Notes: a model not told the origin generated them from the letters alone. A stretch of 64,000 nucleotides of DNA from Chloroflexota bacterium (GCA_029782365.1 JAKOUW010000076.1:124001-188000); one strand, 5' to 3'; shown: positions 47,387 through 57,850, counted from the first letter of the stretch. Translations and numbers: made by a program.

Positions 47387-48310
47387 ATGAAAGTGATTAT
47401 TACGGGAGGCACTGGATTTCTCGGAAAAGCCCTGGCGGCAAACCTGTCAGCAGACCAGCATGAGGTGATCGTTCTCAGTCGAAATCCTGGAGAGAACAAA
47501 GGTCTCCCTGCCGGGGTTAAAGTAATTGCCTGGGATGGTAAATCTGCAAAAGGTTGGCACCAATATGCCGAAGGCGCAGACGCAATTGTAAACCTGGCTG
47601 GAGAAAGTATAGCCGGTGAAAGTCTATTAAAAATTCGCTGGACCGCGGCACGTAAAGAACGCATCTTGCAAAGCCGGGTGAACGCAGGCAAAGCAGTCAC
47701 AGAGGCAGTCCAGTTGGCGCAGAGAAAACCTTCCGTGGTTGTACAGGCGTCAGCCGTGGGGTTTTATGGACCCCGCGATGCGCGGCCTGTTGATGAAACG
47801 GCAGCCTCTGGGAACGATTTTCTATCCAAAGTTTGCCAGGATTGGGAGGCTGCTACGGCCGGTGTGGAAGCATTCGGAGTGCGGCGCGTGATCATTCGCA
47901 CGGGGGTGGTATTGTCAAAAAATGAGGGCGCTTTGCCGATGCAGTCATTACCCTTCAAATTGTTTGCAGGAGGTCCAATTGGAACTGGCAAGCAAGGGTA
48001 TCCGTGGATTCACATAAGAGATGAGGTCAAGGCTATTCGATTTTTAATCGAAAACCCATTCGCTGAAGGTGCTTTCAACCTGACGGCTCCTCAAATAGTC
48101 AATAATTTGCAATTCAGCCAAGCCCTTGGCAGGGCCATGCATCGACCATCACTTTTGCCGACCCCGACTTTTGTTTTTAAAATCTTATTTGGTGAAGCTT
48201 CCACAGTCTTGGTAGATGGACAGGTGGTTGAGCCTAAGCGTTTAATACAAGCTGGATTCCATTTCGAATTTCCCGAGGTTGGCCCTGCTTTGGAAGATAT
48301 ATTCCATTAA
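47387..48310 (+). CDS. TIGR01777-family epimerase/SDR
   Basis: MKVIITGGTGFLGKALAANL, WDGKSAKGW, NLAGESIAG, GVVLSKNEGALPMQSLPFKLFAGGPIGTGKQGYPWIHIRD. Confidence 0.95.
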   Translation: MKVIITGGTGFLGKALAANLSADQHEVIVLSRNPGENKGLPAGVKVIAWDGKSAKGWHQYAEGADAIVNLAGESIAGESLLKIRWTAARKERILQSRVNAGKAVTEAVQLAQRKPSVVVQASAVGFYGPRDARPVDETAASGNDFLSKVCQDWEAATAGVEAFGVRRVIIRTGVVLSKNEGALPMQSLPFKLFAGGPIGTGKQGYPWIHIRDEVKAIRFLIENPFAEGAFNLTAPQIVNNLQFSQALGRAMHRPSLLPTPTFVFKILFGEASTVLVDGQVVEPKRLIQAGFHFEFPEVGPALEDIFH

Positions 48311-48338
48311 TTGTTCATCGGTTGAAATCATTGAAGAA

Positions 48339-48626
48339 ATGCACTATCAACATCGTTTTCTGGTAAAAAAAGCTTCGCTAGATATATCTGATTTTCATAA
48401 AAAACCGTGCAGCCTGGGTTTTTATATCTCTGTGCCTGTTGAGGTAAAAATCCCTCAGGCACCAGATGTAATTGCGCATTGTGAAAGTGTCGATTTTGAA
48501 CTCTGGGTTGGCCCATCGTCCTCGTATTCAGAGGCAATTTTCGAGAATGTCACAAACACCAACATTAGGGATTGGCACATCACAGGTCCGGTTAAGCTGT
48601 GGGTGTATAAGAAAACGAATCGATGA
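48339..48626 (+). CDS. Short SRPBCC-like protein, apparently C-terminally truncated
   Basis: [23 protein letters not shown]...ADFxLWxGP-like [11 protein letters not shown]...[15 protein letters not shown]; resembles the N-terminal half of SRPBCC proteins that accompany TIGR01777. Confidence 0.5.
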   Translation: MHYQHRFLVKKASLDISDFHKKPCSLGFYISVPVEVKIPQAPDVIAHCESVDFELWVGPSSSYSEAIFENVTNTNIRDWHITGPVKLWVYKKTNR

Positions 48627-50143
48627 AGAGAGTAGTCCTAATCGGCGCAGGCATTGGCGGCCTGGCAACAGCGGCTGTCTTAGCGAAGTCGGGTTATGAT
48701 GTGACAGTCTTAGAAGCGCACGTGTACCCGGGAGGCTGCGCGGGTACGTTCTACCATCAGGGTTATCGGTTTGATGCCGGTGCAACCCTGGCAGGTGGAT
48801 TTTATCCCAGCGGGCCTATGGATGTCGTGGCAAAGGAAGCAGGCATCTCAGGTTGGGCAGGCATCCTCGATGAGCTTGCTATGGCGGTACACATGCCTAG
48901 TGGGCAAGTTGTCCGGCGTTGGTCAGATGAGCGCAGCCTGGAAGAATCTAAGGCGGTTTTTGGTGATCAAGTGGAAATGTTTTGGCGTTGGCAGCAGAAG
49001 ACCGCGGATGCATTGTGGAATTTGGCCTTACGCCTGCCCTCTTGGCCTCCTAAGGGATTGGAACAGATTAGCCGGCTGGCATTCACTGGATTATCCTGGA
49101 TCCAACAAGACCCGGTCGGCCGGTTATCGCCGGTACTGTTTGCGGATATCATCCGGCCAGTAACCTATCACCTGAGGGGTTTACCTGAGGCATTCCGCCT
49201 ATTTGTAGATGGCCAGTTGCTCATTTCTGCTCAAACAACGAGCGAACAGGCGAATGCGTTGTATGGGGCTTCTGCCCTGGATTTACCCCGCAGGGGCGTC
49301 ATGCATTTCCAGGGAGGCATAGGCACAATTGCTGAGACATTAGCCCATTCGGTAGAACAAAATAAGGGGAGAGTGATCTACAGGCAGGAAGTTAAGCGTA
49401 TCATTTTTGAAAATGACAAACCGGTTGCCGTCGAAGGAAAAAGAAAAGAGAGATTTGATGCTGATATCGTCGTGTGCAATCTCACCCCATGGAATATTGC
49501 CCAATTGACCGAGGATTCTGGTTGGGATCGAATGAAGTGGTTTTCCGATCGATCCGAACATTTTTCAGTATTTGACTCTGGGTGGGGCGCCTTTACAGCC
49601 TATATCGGTTTTGATGGCTCGATTGTCCCAAAGGATTTTCCACTGCACCAGCAGAAAATATTTGGGGAGCCGTTGGGAGAAGGGAATTCGATATTCATGT
49701 CATTAAGCCCCGAATGGGATGTTTCACGCGCTCCTTCAGGCCACCGGACCCTGACGATTTCCACCCATACACGCCTGGAACCCTGGTGGAGACTTTTTTC
49801 CGATGATCCTGCAAGATATGAACAGAAAAAAGAAGCGTTTCTTCAGGAAATTATCTGCAAAGTAGAGCAAATCTTACCGCAGTTGACAAATGCTATCCAC
49901 CTTGCGCTGCCCGGCACGCCGGTGACATTTCAACGCTTCACAAGACGAAAAGCAGGGTGGGTAGGCGGGTTTCCTCAAAAAGATCTATTTCAAGCCTGGC
50001 CAGCCCGCCTGGCGCCGGGTCTTTGGATGGTTGGGGACAGTATCTTTCCTGGGCAATCGATTGCGGCTGTTGCTCTGGGGGGGGTGCGCATAGCCAAAGA
50101 GATAAAAAGCTCGGATAATATCGAAAGAATGCAGCCCATATGA
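48623..50143 (+). CDS. CrtI/phytoene desaturase-like FAD-dependent oxidoreductase
   Basis: [41 protein letters not shown] dinucleotide fold; [26 protein letters not shown]-term. Confidence 0.9.
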   Translation: MKRVVLIGAGIGGLATAAVLAKSGYDVTVLEAHVYPGGCAGTFYHQGYRFDAGATLAGGFYPSGPMDVVAKEAGISGWAGILDELAMAVHMPSGQVVRRWSDERSLEESKAVFGDQVEMFWRWQQKTADALWNLALRLPSWPPKGLEQISRLAFTGLSWIQQDPVGRLSPVLFADIIRPVTYHLRGLPEAFRLFVDGQLLISAQTTSEQANALYGASALDLPRRGVMHFQGGIGTIAETLAHSVEQNKGRVIYRQEVKRIIFENDKPVAVEGKRKERFDADIVVCNLTPWNIAQLTEDSGWDRMKWFSDRSEHFSVFDSGWGAFTAYIGFDGSIVPKDFPLHQQKIFGEPLGEGNSIFMSLSPEWDVSRAPSGHRTLTISTHTRLEPWWRLFSDDPARYEQKKEAFLQEIICKVEQILPQLTNAIHLALPGTPVTFQRFTRRKAGWVGGFPQKDLFQAWPARLAPGLWMVGDSIFPGQSIAAVALGGVRIAKEIKSSDNIERMQPI

Positions 50144-51555
50144 CTACGGCAATTTGGTGGCTGCGGCGAGACTTACGATTAGCCGATAACCAGGCTTTGC
50201 TTCAGGCGGCTGAACGAGCAGATAAGATTATCCCACTCTTCATTCTCGATCCCGCATTATTGAATTCCAAATACGTTGGACCAAAAAGGATATCGTTTCT
50301 TTTTGCCAATCTTCGAGAACTTGACCTCAACCTAAGGAGCAAAGGCAGCCGGCTGATTCTCCGACAGGGTGATCCGCTCCAGATCCTAAACGAAATTGTG
50401 ACCGAAAGCGGCGCACAAGCAATTTATGCTGAAACAGATTATTCTCCGTACGCCCGCAAGCGTGATGAAAGAATTAGCCGGTCACTTCCTATCCACCTTG
50501 TAGGCTCACCTTGCGTTTTTCCTCCGGAGTTTGTTCTCAAGCCCGATGGAACTCCTTATAAGACTTTTACGCCATTTTGTAAAACTTGGAAGTCTCTACC
50601 AGATCCAGGCAAACCGCTCCCTGCTCCAAGCCAGTTGGTTACTCCTGAATCGATCGCCAGTCTTGAGATTCCCATACCCGCATATAACGAGATGCCGATG
50701 GTTTTTCAGCCTGGAGAAGCGGCAGCCCACCTCCACCTGGAGCGTTTCACAATTGGCTTTGAAGCGCCTATTGGACATTATGATGAGGACAGAAATATAC
50801 TCGCATTGGAAGGCACTTCCGGATTATCACCCTATTTGCGTTTTGGAATTTTGTCTGCTCGTCAGGCAGTACACGGTTGTCGTTTGGCGATCAGCAACGC
50901 GGGTACGGTCGACGCCCGAAATTCAGCCGAGACCTGGTTAAATGAATTAATATGGCGGGAATTCTTCATTTCAATTTTGTATTATTTTCCGCATGCAAGG
51001 CAAGAAAGTTTTCAAGAAAAAATGCGCTATATTCCCTGGCATAATGATCCACTAACTTTCGATGCCTGGAAGCATGGGAAGACAGGTTTTCCGGTTGTGG
51101 ATGCTGGAATGCGCCAGTTGATAAAAACCGGATGGATGCATAATCGGGCGCGTATGATAACGGCGTCATTTTTGACAAAACATTTATTAATCGATTGGCG
51201 CTGGGGAGAAATGTTTTTCATGCAGCATTTGATAGATGGTGATCCAGCGTCGAATAATGGCGGTTGGCAGTGGACAGCTGGCACCGGAGTGGATGCGGCA
51301 CCCTACTTTCGAGTGTTTAACCCGATTACCCAAGGGGAAAAATTTGACTCTGATGGCGTTTATATTCGGAGATGGGTGCCTGAATTAAAAGAGGTACCAA
51401 CTGAATATATTCACCAACCCTGGTCGATGCCAGAATGGGCACAAGACAAATACAACTGCCGGATTGGCAGAGATTATCCATTTCCGATCGTGGACCATGC
51501 AACTGCACGCCAATTGGCTTTGGACACATTTTCAATGGCTCAGAAAGCGAAATAA
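50140..51555 (+). CDS. phrB: Deoxyribodipyrimidine photo-lyase
   Basis: [59 protein letters not shown]. Confidence 0.95.
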   Translation: MTTAIWWLRRDLRLADNQALLQAAERADKIIPLFILDPALLNSKYVGPKRISFLFANLRELDLNLRSKGSRLILRQGDPLQILNEIVTESGAQAIYAETDYSPYARKRDERISRSLPIHLVGSPCVFPPEFVLKPDGTPYKTFTPFCKTWKSLPDPGKPLPAPSQLVTPESIASLEIPIPAYNEMPMVFQPGEAAAHLHLERFTIGFEAPIGHYDEDRNILALEGTSGLSPYLRFGILSARQAVHGCRLAISNAGTVDARNSAETWLNELIWREFFISILYYFPHARQESFQEKMRYIPWHNDPLTFDAWKHGKTGFPVVDAGMRQLIKTGWMHNRARMITASFLTKHLLIDWRWGEMFFMQHLIDGDPASNNGGWQWTAGTGVDAAPYFRVFNPITQGEKFDSDGVYIRRWVPELKEVPTEYIHQPWSMPEWAQDKYNCRIGRDYPFPIVDHATARQLALDTFSMAQKAK

Positions 51556-51659
51556 TTTCGGGATTTTTCTTCTTCGAAAGAATTCATGCAAGTTACTTTG
51601 GAATCACAGTGAGGCGTTATAATGCGGTATCATCCTGTCTGGTTTATAAAAGAGGTTTC

Positions 51660-52364
51660 TTGGATATAGCACCGGCACCCGATACATACATCCGCTTGTT
51701 CCAACTGTGCAAACATTATCAAGAAGGAGAAATTTCTCGCCTGGTTCTCCAAAACGCCAGCGCGCAAATCCGCTGTGGCGAATTTGTTGCCATTTTAGGG
51801 AAATCGGGAAGCGGTAAAAGCACTTTGTTGAATCTGATCAGCGGCATCGATCAGGTGGATTCGGGCGAAATTTGGTTTGATGATCAGAACTTGACGGCGA
51901 TGAGTGATTATCGTCGGACGATTTTCAGACGTATGAACACTGGTTTTATTTTCCAATTCTTCAACTTAATTCCTACTCTCACAGTCTGGGAAAACACCAT
52001 CTTACCATTGGAATTAAGGGGGAAACCTGATCGGCAGGGTTTAGAACGAGCAGAGAGTTTACTCGCCGAAGTCGGGCTGATCAGCCGGCGCAACACTTTT
52101 CCAGACCGATTATCTGGCGGCGAGCAGCAACGTGTGGCATTGGCACGTGCCTTAGTTCACAATCCTCAACTGGTATTGGCAGACGAGCCCACGGGTAACC
52201 TGGATGAGGAAACCGGAAAGCAAGTGTTGGATTTGTTGGATCGGCTAACTCGCCAGTCAGGAAAAAACCTGATTATGGTAACTCACAGTAATGAGGCAGC
52301 AAAATATTCAGACCGGGTCCTACTACTGCGTGATGGAAAGTTGGAGCCAATAGAAATTCTATAA
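51660..52364 (+). CDS. ABC transporter ATP-binding protein (LolD-like)
   Basis: [54 protein letters not shown] start MDIAPAPDT chosen because the longer ORF runs into phrB. Confidence 0.9.
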   Translation: MDIAPAPDTYIRLFQLCKHYQEGEISRLVLQNASAQIRCGEFVAILGKSGSGKSTLLNLISGIDQVDSGEIWFDDQNLTAMSDYRRTIFRRMNTGFIFQFFNLIPTLTVWENTILPLELRGKPDRQGLERAESLLAEVGLISRRNTFPDRLSGGEQQRVALARALVHNPQLVLADEPTGNLDEETGKQVLDLLDRLTRQSGKNLIMVTHSNEAAKYSDRVLLLRDGKLEPIEIL

Positions 52365-52387
52365 TCTCTGAAATTGCGGAGGACAAG

Positions 52388-53512
52388 ATGTTGAAAATTG
52401 AAAAGATTGATACTTCAAGTAGATCGGAGGTTAATGATTTTGTTCGTTTACCTTACCGACTCTACCAGAATCATGCACAGTGGGTTCCTCCGTTATTTAT
52501 TGATGCGAACATGCAGCTAAACCGGCAAAAGCATCCATTTTATGAACATTCCGACGCGGACTTTTGGGTCGCCAGGCGAGATGGAAAGGTTATTGGTCGA
52601 ATTGGGGTCTTGGAAAATCGCCGTTTTAATGATTACCACCACACAAAGGAGGCTACATTTTACCTCTTTGAATGCGAGGATGATTCTGAAGCAGCGAGCG
52701 CTCTTTTTGATCGAGCATTTGAATGGGCTCACCAACGCGGCTTGGATACGCTGATTGGGCCGAAAGGTTTTGGGGTTGTGGATGGTTATGGTATGGTCGT
52801 TGAGGGATTTGAACATCGGCAAATCATGACTATGATGAATTACAATTATCCCTATTACCCTAAGTTGGTTGAAGCGTTGGGGTTTGAAAAGGAAGTGGAT
52901 TTTGTATCGTGTTATCTGCCAGGCGATTTCCATTTACCAGATCGTATTCACCAGATTGCTGATCGAGTCCAACAACGCGGCACTTTAAGAGTCCAACGAT
53001 TTCAAACGAAGAAAGACCTGAAGAATTGGTCGGATAAAATTGGCAAAGCGTACAATTCAGCATTCGTACATAACTGGGAGTATTACCCGCTGACAGAGCG
53101 AGAGATAAAATTTTTACTAGACAATCTGCTGACGATCGCTGATCCAAAGTTGATTAAAGTGATTACACATAATGACGATGCCGTGGGGTTCTTGTTTGGT
53201 TTCCCGGATGCTTCGGCAGCGCTGCAGCGCGCAAAAGGACATCTTAATCCTGTTTCCCTGGTCGATTTATTAATTGATCTCAAGCGGACCAAATGGATCG
53301 CATTGAATGGGGCTGGCATCTTACCTGAATTTCAAGGACGGGGTGGAAATGCGCTGTTATACACGGAGATGGAAAAAACAGTCCGGGATTATCATTTTGA
53401 CCATGCGGATTTAACCCAGGTTGCTGAGACTGCTGTAGAAATGCGTGCGGATTTAATAAAATTGGGTGGAAAGATGTACAAAAACCATAGAGTATATCGC
53501 AAAAAAATTTAG
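52388..53512 (+). CDS. GNAT-like N-acyltransferase
   Basis: DFWVARRDGKVIGRIGVLENRRFNDYH, GPKGFGVVDGYGMVVEGFEHRQIM. Confidence 0.75.
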   Translation: MLKIEKIDTSSRSEVNDFVRLPYRLYQNHAQWVPPLFIDANMQLNRQKHPFYEHSDADFWVARRDGKVIGRIGVLENRRFNDYHHTKEATFYLFECEDDSEAASALFDRAFEWAHQRGLDTLIGPKGFGVVDGYGMVVEGFEHRQIMTMMNYNYPYYPKLVEALGFEKEVDFVSCYLPGDFHLPDRIHQIADRVQQRGTLRVQRFQTKKDLKNWSDKIGKAYNSAFVHNWEYYPLTEREIKFLLDNLLTIADPKLIKVITHNDDAVGFLFGFPDASAALQRAKGHLNPVSLVDLLIDLKRTKWIALNGAGILPEFQGRGGNALLYTEMEKTVRDYHFDHADLTQVAETAVEMRADLIKLGGKMYKNHRVYRKKI

Positions 53513-53521
53513 CAATTTTTC

Positions 53522-53550
53522 TTGACGCCGCTATCCGAGCGTGGTAAACT
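53522..53550 (+). promoter_or_regulatory. Promoter of the small leader ORF
   Basis: TTGACG (53522-53527), 17 nt, TAAACT (53545-53550). Confidence 0.6.
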
Positions 53551-53591
53551 CTATACGTCTTAATTTCCGAATCGTTTGAAAGGAGGCGTGC

Positions 53592-53651
53592 ATGTTTAAT
53601 GAGAAATCGGTGCTTGTTGCATTCAAGCTGTTTGTGCACGCCTGCTGCTAA
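53592..53651 (+). CDS. 19-aa leader-peptide-like small ORF ending in Cys-Cys
   Basis: GAAAGGAGGCGTGC-ATG; MFNEKSVLVAFKLFVHACC*; below the size cutoff of the supplied ORF track. Confidence 0.6.
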   Translation: MFNEKSVLVAFKLFVHACC

Positions 53652-53684
53652 GTTTGAGTACGTGATTTCTTACTGACACTAAGG

Positions 53685-53720
53685 CCACGGGCGCGCACAA
53701 TCGCCCCGTGGTTTTGTTTT
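53685..53720 (+). terminator. Intrinsic terminator 1 downstream of the small ORF
   Basis: CCACGGGCG / CGCCCCGTGG stem followed by TTTTGTTTT. Confidence 0.85.
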
Positions 53721-53771
53721 AAGCGGGTTCTTGATTCAATCAAGCTATACCCGAAAAATAGATTTATTATT

Positions 53772-53805
53772 GCCAGCCACGGGTTCGAACCAGGCTGGCT
53801 TTTTT
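53772..53805 (+). terminator. Intrinsic terminator 2, just upstream of rsgA start
   Basis: GCCAGCC / GGCTGGC stem with inner GGTTCGAACC, followed by TTTTTT. Confidence 0.8.
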
Positions 53806-53822
53806 GTTAACAGGATTTCAAA

Positions 53823-54815
53823 ATGAATAATTTGCATATGAACCGACAACCAACCTTTACTTCTGGAGAAATAGGTGACGGGATTGTCGTCAGAAAATCG
53901 ACCAATCAATACGTGGTAAAACAGGCTGACCAAACTTTCGATTGTACACTCAGTCCAAAATTGAAGCACTTAGAGAGCAGTAATCGAAGAGCTGATCTGA
54001 TCGCGCTTGGTGATCGAGTGAAGATTGTTTCCAGCCCTACAAACAATTCGCTGATTGTGGAAATCCTCCCCCGGCGGAACAAACTTTCACGCCGGTCAGC
54101 GGTCCCTATGCCCGGCGCGGTGCCTTATGAACAACTGATCGCAGCCAATATCGATCAAGTAGTACCTGTATTTGCTGCGGCCAGCCCGGCTCCGAAGTGG
54201 GGACTGCTGGATCGTTATTTAGCGCTTGCCGAAGCTGAGGAATTGGAAAGCTTGATCGTCATTACCAAGCTGGATTTGGCTACCCAAAACAATGGCGAAG
54301 TTGACATGGACTTCCAGACAATCATCGAGGAATATCGCTGTATTGGTTATTCCGTCTTGCTGACCTCGGCAATGAACGGCCTTGGGATCGTTGAGCTACG
54401 CAATCAACTTCGGGGTAAAACATCTGTTATGTTAGGTAAGTCCGGGGTAGGAAAGAGTGCCCTCCTAAATGCTGTACAACCAGGGTTAGGACTACGTACC
54501 GGCGCAGTGAGCACTGTCACAGGCAAAGGAAAGCATACTACAACCCATCTTGAAATGTTTGAGTTGTTGTTTGGAGGAAACCTGGTGGATACGCCTGGAG
54601 TGAGGGAGTTTGGCTTATGGGATGTGGATGGTCAGGATATTGCGTATCTGTACAAAGAATTTCGTCCATATTTAGGCCGCTGTCGTTTTGGCTCGGGCTG
54701 CCATCATCAGCATGAGCCCAATTGCAGCGTGCAAGAAGCTGTTAACCAAGGCCACATAACTGCCCGGCGGTATTTGAGCTATTTGAACTTACGCCATGAG
54801 TTGGAAATGGAATAG
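53823..54815 (+). CDS. rsgA: Ribosome small subunit-dependent GTPase A
   Basis: MLGKSGVGKSALLNAV, circularly permuted G motifs, DTPGVREFGLW, CRFGSGCHHQHEPNCSV zinc motif. Confidence 0.95.
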   Translation: MNNLHMNRQPTFTSGEIGDGIVVRKSTNQYVVKQADQTFDCTLSPKLKHLESSNRRADLIALGDRVKIVSSPTNNSLIVEILPRRNKLSRRSAVPMPGAVPYEQLIAANIDQVVPVFAAASPAPKWGLLDRYLALAEAEELESLIVITKLDLATQNNGEVDMDFQTIIEEYRCIGYSVLLTSAMNGLGIVELRNQLRGKTSVMLGKSGVGKSALLNAVQPGLGLRTGAVSTVTGKGKHTTTHLEMFELLFGGNLVDTPGVREFGLWDVDGQDIAYLYKEFRPYLGRCRFGSGCHHQHEPNCSVQEAVNQGHITARRYLSYLNLRHELEME

Positions 54816-54828
54816 ACCATGCTTTCTT

Positions 54829-55294
54829 CGAAAGACTCTCGCTATACAGGAAACTGGCTGGCGCAAATCGATGTTTTCTTTTGTGGTTTTGTGGATCTCA
54901 GGTGACAAATGAAGTGGTTATAGCAGGAGTGATCCATCATAATCACTTTCCTTGCCGCCTGTGGTCCCGTCATTTGGATTGGAAATCAGCCGGCGACCGT
55001 CTCTCCGCTTGCAAAGGTTTGATGAAGCCGATTGGATTGTGTCTGAAGCGAGTGAACAAACGTTATCCAGCGGTTGGTGAATTGATGCTGATCCACTGCT
55101 GCACAATTTGTGATGCCATTTCGATTAACAGGATTGCTGCAGATGATGATATCGAAACCTTGATAAATGTTTTCGGAGACAATCTTCATTTTCTTGCCGA
55201 AAAAAAGAGAAAAACTAAAATCGATCGGCATCGCGAACTTGGAATCGGACGATTACCAAATTGTGCTGGATCAACTGTATGGCGCGCACGTTAG
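54829..55294 (+). pseudogene. RNHCP-domain protein gene, frameshifted and with degraded Cys motif
   Basis: Frame 1 MLSSKDSRYTGNWLAQIDVFFCGF then, after a -1 shift at GGTTTTG (~54886), CGSQVTNEVVIAGVIHHNHFPCRLWSRHLDWKSAGDRLSACKGLMKPIGL...IHCCTICDAISINRIAADDD. Confidence 0.65.
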
Positions 55295-55335
55295 TACAAT
55301 TCGTTAAAGGATGAAATCGTTTACAATTATGGAAT

Positions 55336-56565
55336 ATGCATAAAGTGAGAAAACAAATACAAATTTGGGTGTCTAAAAGCAGAGCTGCGTGGAATGAATA
55401 TGATGGCATTGTCATTTTGGCGCTTAGCTTCACCCTGGCTATTACACTCATTCCAATCTATTTTTGGCGTTCACAAGATGGCGTCAACTCAGATTTTGGC
55501 TTACATCTTCTTTTCACACGCAAATTTATCCAAGGCCGATTTTCAGATATTCCTCCCTACATTTTGGCTCATTCGGGATTGCAACTACTCCACGCTGTTC
55601 TTTATTGGCTGACTATAAAGAAGGTCCCCCTCATTTGGATCAACGTATTCATCCTTACCAGTGCACAAATTGTCACAGCCGTGAGCATTTACTGCTGGAT
55701 TGGTGCGTCGCAAAAACGCGGCTGGAACATTCTGCGAGCGTTCGTGGTTTATTTGTTGATGATTGCAGCGCCTGTAATGCTCCTGGCGGGACTGGATGGG
55801 AGATTTTATTATGGCTACATTGGGTTAGCGAATTACCATAATCCGACGATCATCCTTCTGAGGCCTTTCGCACTGTTAAGTTTTTGGATGATCTGCGCGG
55901 TGATTGAGAAAAATACCAGATATTCCTGGAAAATGATCCTTGTATCTGTACTGCTTGTCACCTTTTCAGCTTTCGTGAAACCGAGCTACATTTTTTGTTT
56001 GTTTCCCGCACTTTTGCTCATGATTGTCTGGGCCATCTACAGAACTCAGGCAGTGGATACACGCTTTTTGTTTTGTGGAGTTCTCCTGCCAGGATTAGTT
56101 GTCCTTGGTTTACAAGGCTATTTTACATATCTTTCGGCCAACAGCGGTGGGAGTAAAATAATAATTTCTGCTTTGACAGTAGAAAGTGGATTCTCAGATT
56201 TTTTGGCGGTAAAGTTCCTCTTATCCATCATATTTCCCTTAACGGTTTTTTTGGTAGGTGGATCGGAAATACATAAAGATCCTGTTGTCTTGCTTGCATG
56301 GTGTGGTTTTTTGATTGGCGCAGCACAGGCCTATTTGCTGGCAGAGTCAGGTTCGCGATTGTGGGATGGAAACTTTCGATGGGGAGCCCAGATTATGCTG
56401 TTCCTTCTATTGGTCGTGGAGGCCCGTAGTTGGCTGCAAAAACGCTTTCTTAACGGTAAAGCCGTTAAACTTGAACGGTGGTTGGTTTGGATCACTTTGA
56501 TCGCTCACAGCGCAGCCGGGATTGCTTATATTGTTTATTTGTTTTTACAGATTTCCTATGCTTAA
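55336..56565 (+). CDS. Multi-TM membrane protein
   Basis: About ten hydrophobic helices in a 409-aa ORF. Confidence 0.75.
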   Translation: MHKVRKQIQIWVSKSRAAWNEYDGIVILALSFTLAITLIPIYFWRSQDGVNSDFGLHLLFTRKFIQGRFSDIPPYILAHSGLQLLHAVLYWLTIKKVPLIWINVFILTSAQIVTAVSIYCWIGASQKRGWNILRAFVVYLLMIAAPVMLLAGLDGRFYYGYIGLANYHNPTIILLRPFALLSFWMICAVIEKNTRYSWKMILVSVLLVTFSAFVKPSYIFCLFPALLLMIVWAIYRTQAVDTRFLFCGVLLPGLVVLGLQGYFTYLSANSGGSKIIISALTVESGFSDFLAVKFLLSIIFPLTVFLVGGSEIHKDPVVLLAWCGFLIGAAQAYLLAESGSRLWDGNFRWGAQIMLFLLLVVEARSWLQKRFLNGKAVKLERWLVWITLIAHSAAGIAYIVYLFLQISYA

Positions 56566-56589
56566 ACTTCAATATTAGAAAAGGCTGTG

Positions 56590-56618
56590 TTGACGATTCC
56601 TGAGCCTGATGCCATAAT
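56590..56618 (+). promoter_or_regulatory. Promoter of foldase gene
   Basis: TTGACG (56590-56595), 17 nt, CATAAT (56613-56618). Confidence 0.5.
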
Positions 56619-56700
56619 ATAGCCTCTTCCGGCCTTCGCCTTTCTTGTTGAGGATGGTGGCGGTGTTTCCAAGATTTTCATCCAGGATGGAATATTTGTT

Positions 56701-57843
56701 ATGAAAAGCATCTTTCGAATAATTGTAACTTTCAGCTTGCTGGCAAGCTTCATCACAGCTTGTGGGGAGAGCAGTGTGCAGACTCCAACCGAAGTGAGCG
56801 CCCAATTTGCGTCCGTTGGTACGGATTTCATCACTCAAAAATCATTCGAGGAGGCGACGCGCTATTTCCGTTTTACTTTGATCAACCAATACCAACAAAT
56901 AGTGCTGCTAGCCAACGCCGCAACGAATTCACCAGCCCTTCAAGAGAGTTATTTCAAAAAGCTCGACCAATTAGCAGCATCTCTCCAGCCGGCTGCTGTT
57001 GGGCAAAGTGTTTTAAATTCAATGATTAACAATCTATTGATCAGGCAGGAAGCCAAACGGAGAAATATCACGGTATCGCCAGCCGAGCTAGACGCCTTTA
57101 TCAAAGAACAGTTTGGTCTCTATTCTGGCCAAGGTGCTGGTCCCAGCCCGTTGCCGACATCAACATTAAATCCTACACAAGCTGCTCTGGTGGATTCCCA
57201 AGGCCTGACCAGTCAGGCTGTAATAGCAGCCACACCGACTTCAATTTCAGAAACCGATTTTTCGACAAAATACGCTGAATATATAAAGCAAGCCAATGAC
57301 CAGGCCGAAATTTCTGAAGCAACTATTCGGTATTCCTTTGAAAGCAATTTATTTCGCCGCAAGGTAATGGACGCTGTTGTTGACAGAACAAGCATTCCTC
57401 GTGTTCAAGAACAGGTCTGGGCGCGTCACATCCTGGTTGCCGATCAGGAATCTGCGTTGAAAGTTATTGCACGACTGAAGGCAGGCGAAAAGTTCTCAAA
57501 TATAGCTGCAGATGTTTCAATCGACACTTCTACTGCTCTGCAAGGCGGAGATTTGGGCTGGTTCAGTAAAGGGGACACACTGCCTGAGTTTGAAGCGGAA
57601 GCATTCCGGCTGCAGATTGGCGAAATCAGCGCGCCGATCAAGACGTCAAGTGGGTACCATGTCATCCAGGTATTGGGGCATGAAATTCGGCCATTATCCG
57701 ACAGCCAATACCAATCGAAGGTTAATCAGTCTTTTAATGATTGGCTGGATGGGCAGTGGAAAAACGGAGCAGTGAGAATTCGTTCTGATTGGCAGAGCCT
57801 GGTGCCAATGCTGCCTGCATTTACACCAGTACCACTGCCGTAA
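56701..57843 (+). CDS. PrsA/SurA-type peptidyl-prolyl isomerase lipoprotein
   Basis: Lipobox SFITACGES; VWARHILVADQESALKVIARLKAGEKFSNIAADVSID...GGDLGWFSKGDTLPEFEAEAF parvulin domain. Confidence 0.9.
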   Translation: MKSIFRIIVTFSLLASFITACGESSVQTPTEVSAQFASVGTDFITQKSFEEATRYFRFTLINQYQQIVLLANAATNSPALQESYFKKLDQLAASLQPAAVGQSVLNSMINNLLIRQEAKRRNITVSPAELDAFIKEQFGLYSGQGAGPSPLPTSTLNPTQAALVDSQGLTSQAVIAATPTSISETDFSTKYAEYIKQANDQAEISEATIRYSFESNLFRRKVMDAVVDRTSIPRVQEQVWARHILVADQESALKVIARLKAGEKFSNIAADVSIDTSTALQGGDLGWFSKGDTLPEFEAEAFRLQIGEISAPIKTSSGYHVIQVLGHEIRPLSDSQYQSKVNQSFNDWLDGQWKNGAVRIRSDWQSLVPMLPAFTPVPLP

Positions 57844-57850
57844 GTCTTTT

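Noticed and set aside
51435-51659. Long N-terminal extension of the ABC ATPase ORF
   Set aside because: Runs through the phrB coding region in another frame; TTG at 51660 with an upstream purine-rich RBS is a better start.
53779-53793. CGGGTTCGAACC looks like a tRNA T-arm
   Set aside because: Flanking bases form a terminator stem, not an acceptor or T stem; no cloverleaf can be built.
56562-56834. Minus-strand ORFs antisense to the foldase gene start
   Set aside because: Overlap a clear promoter and coding start on the plus strand; no recognisable motif.
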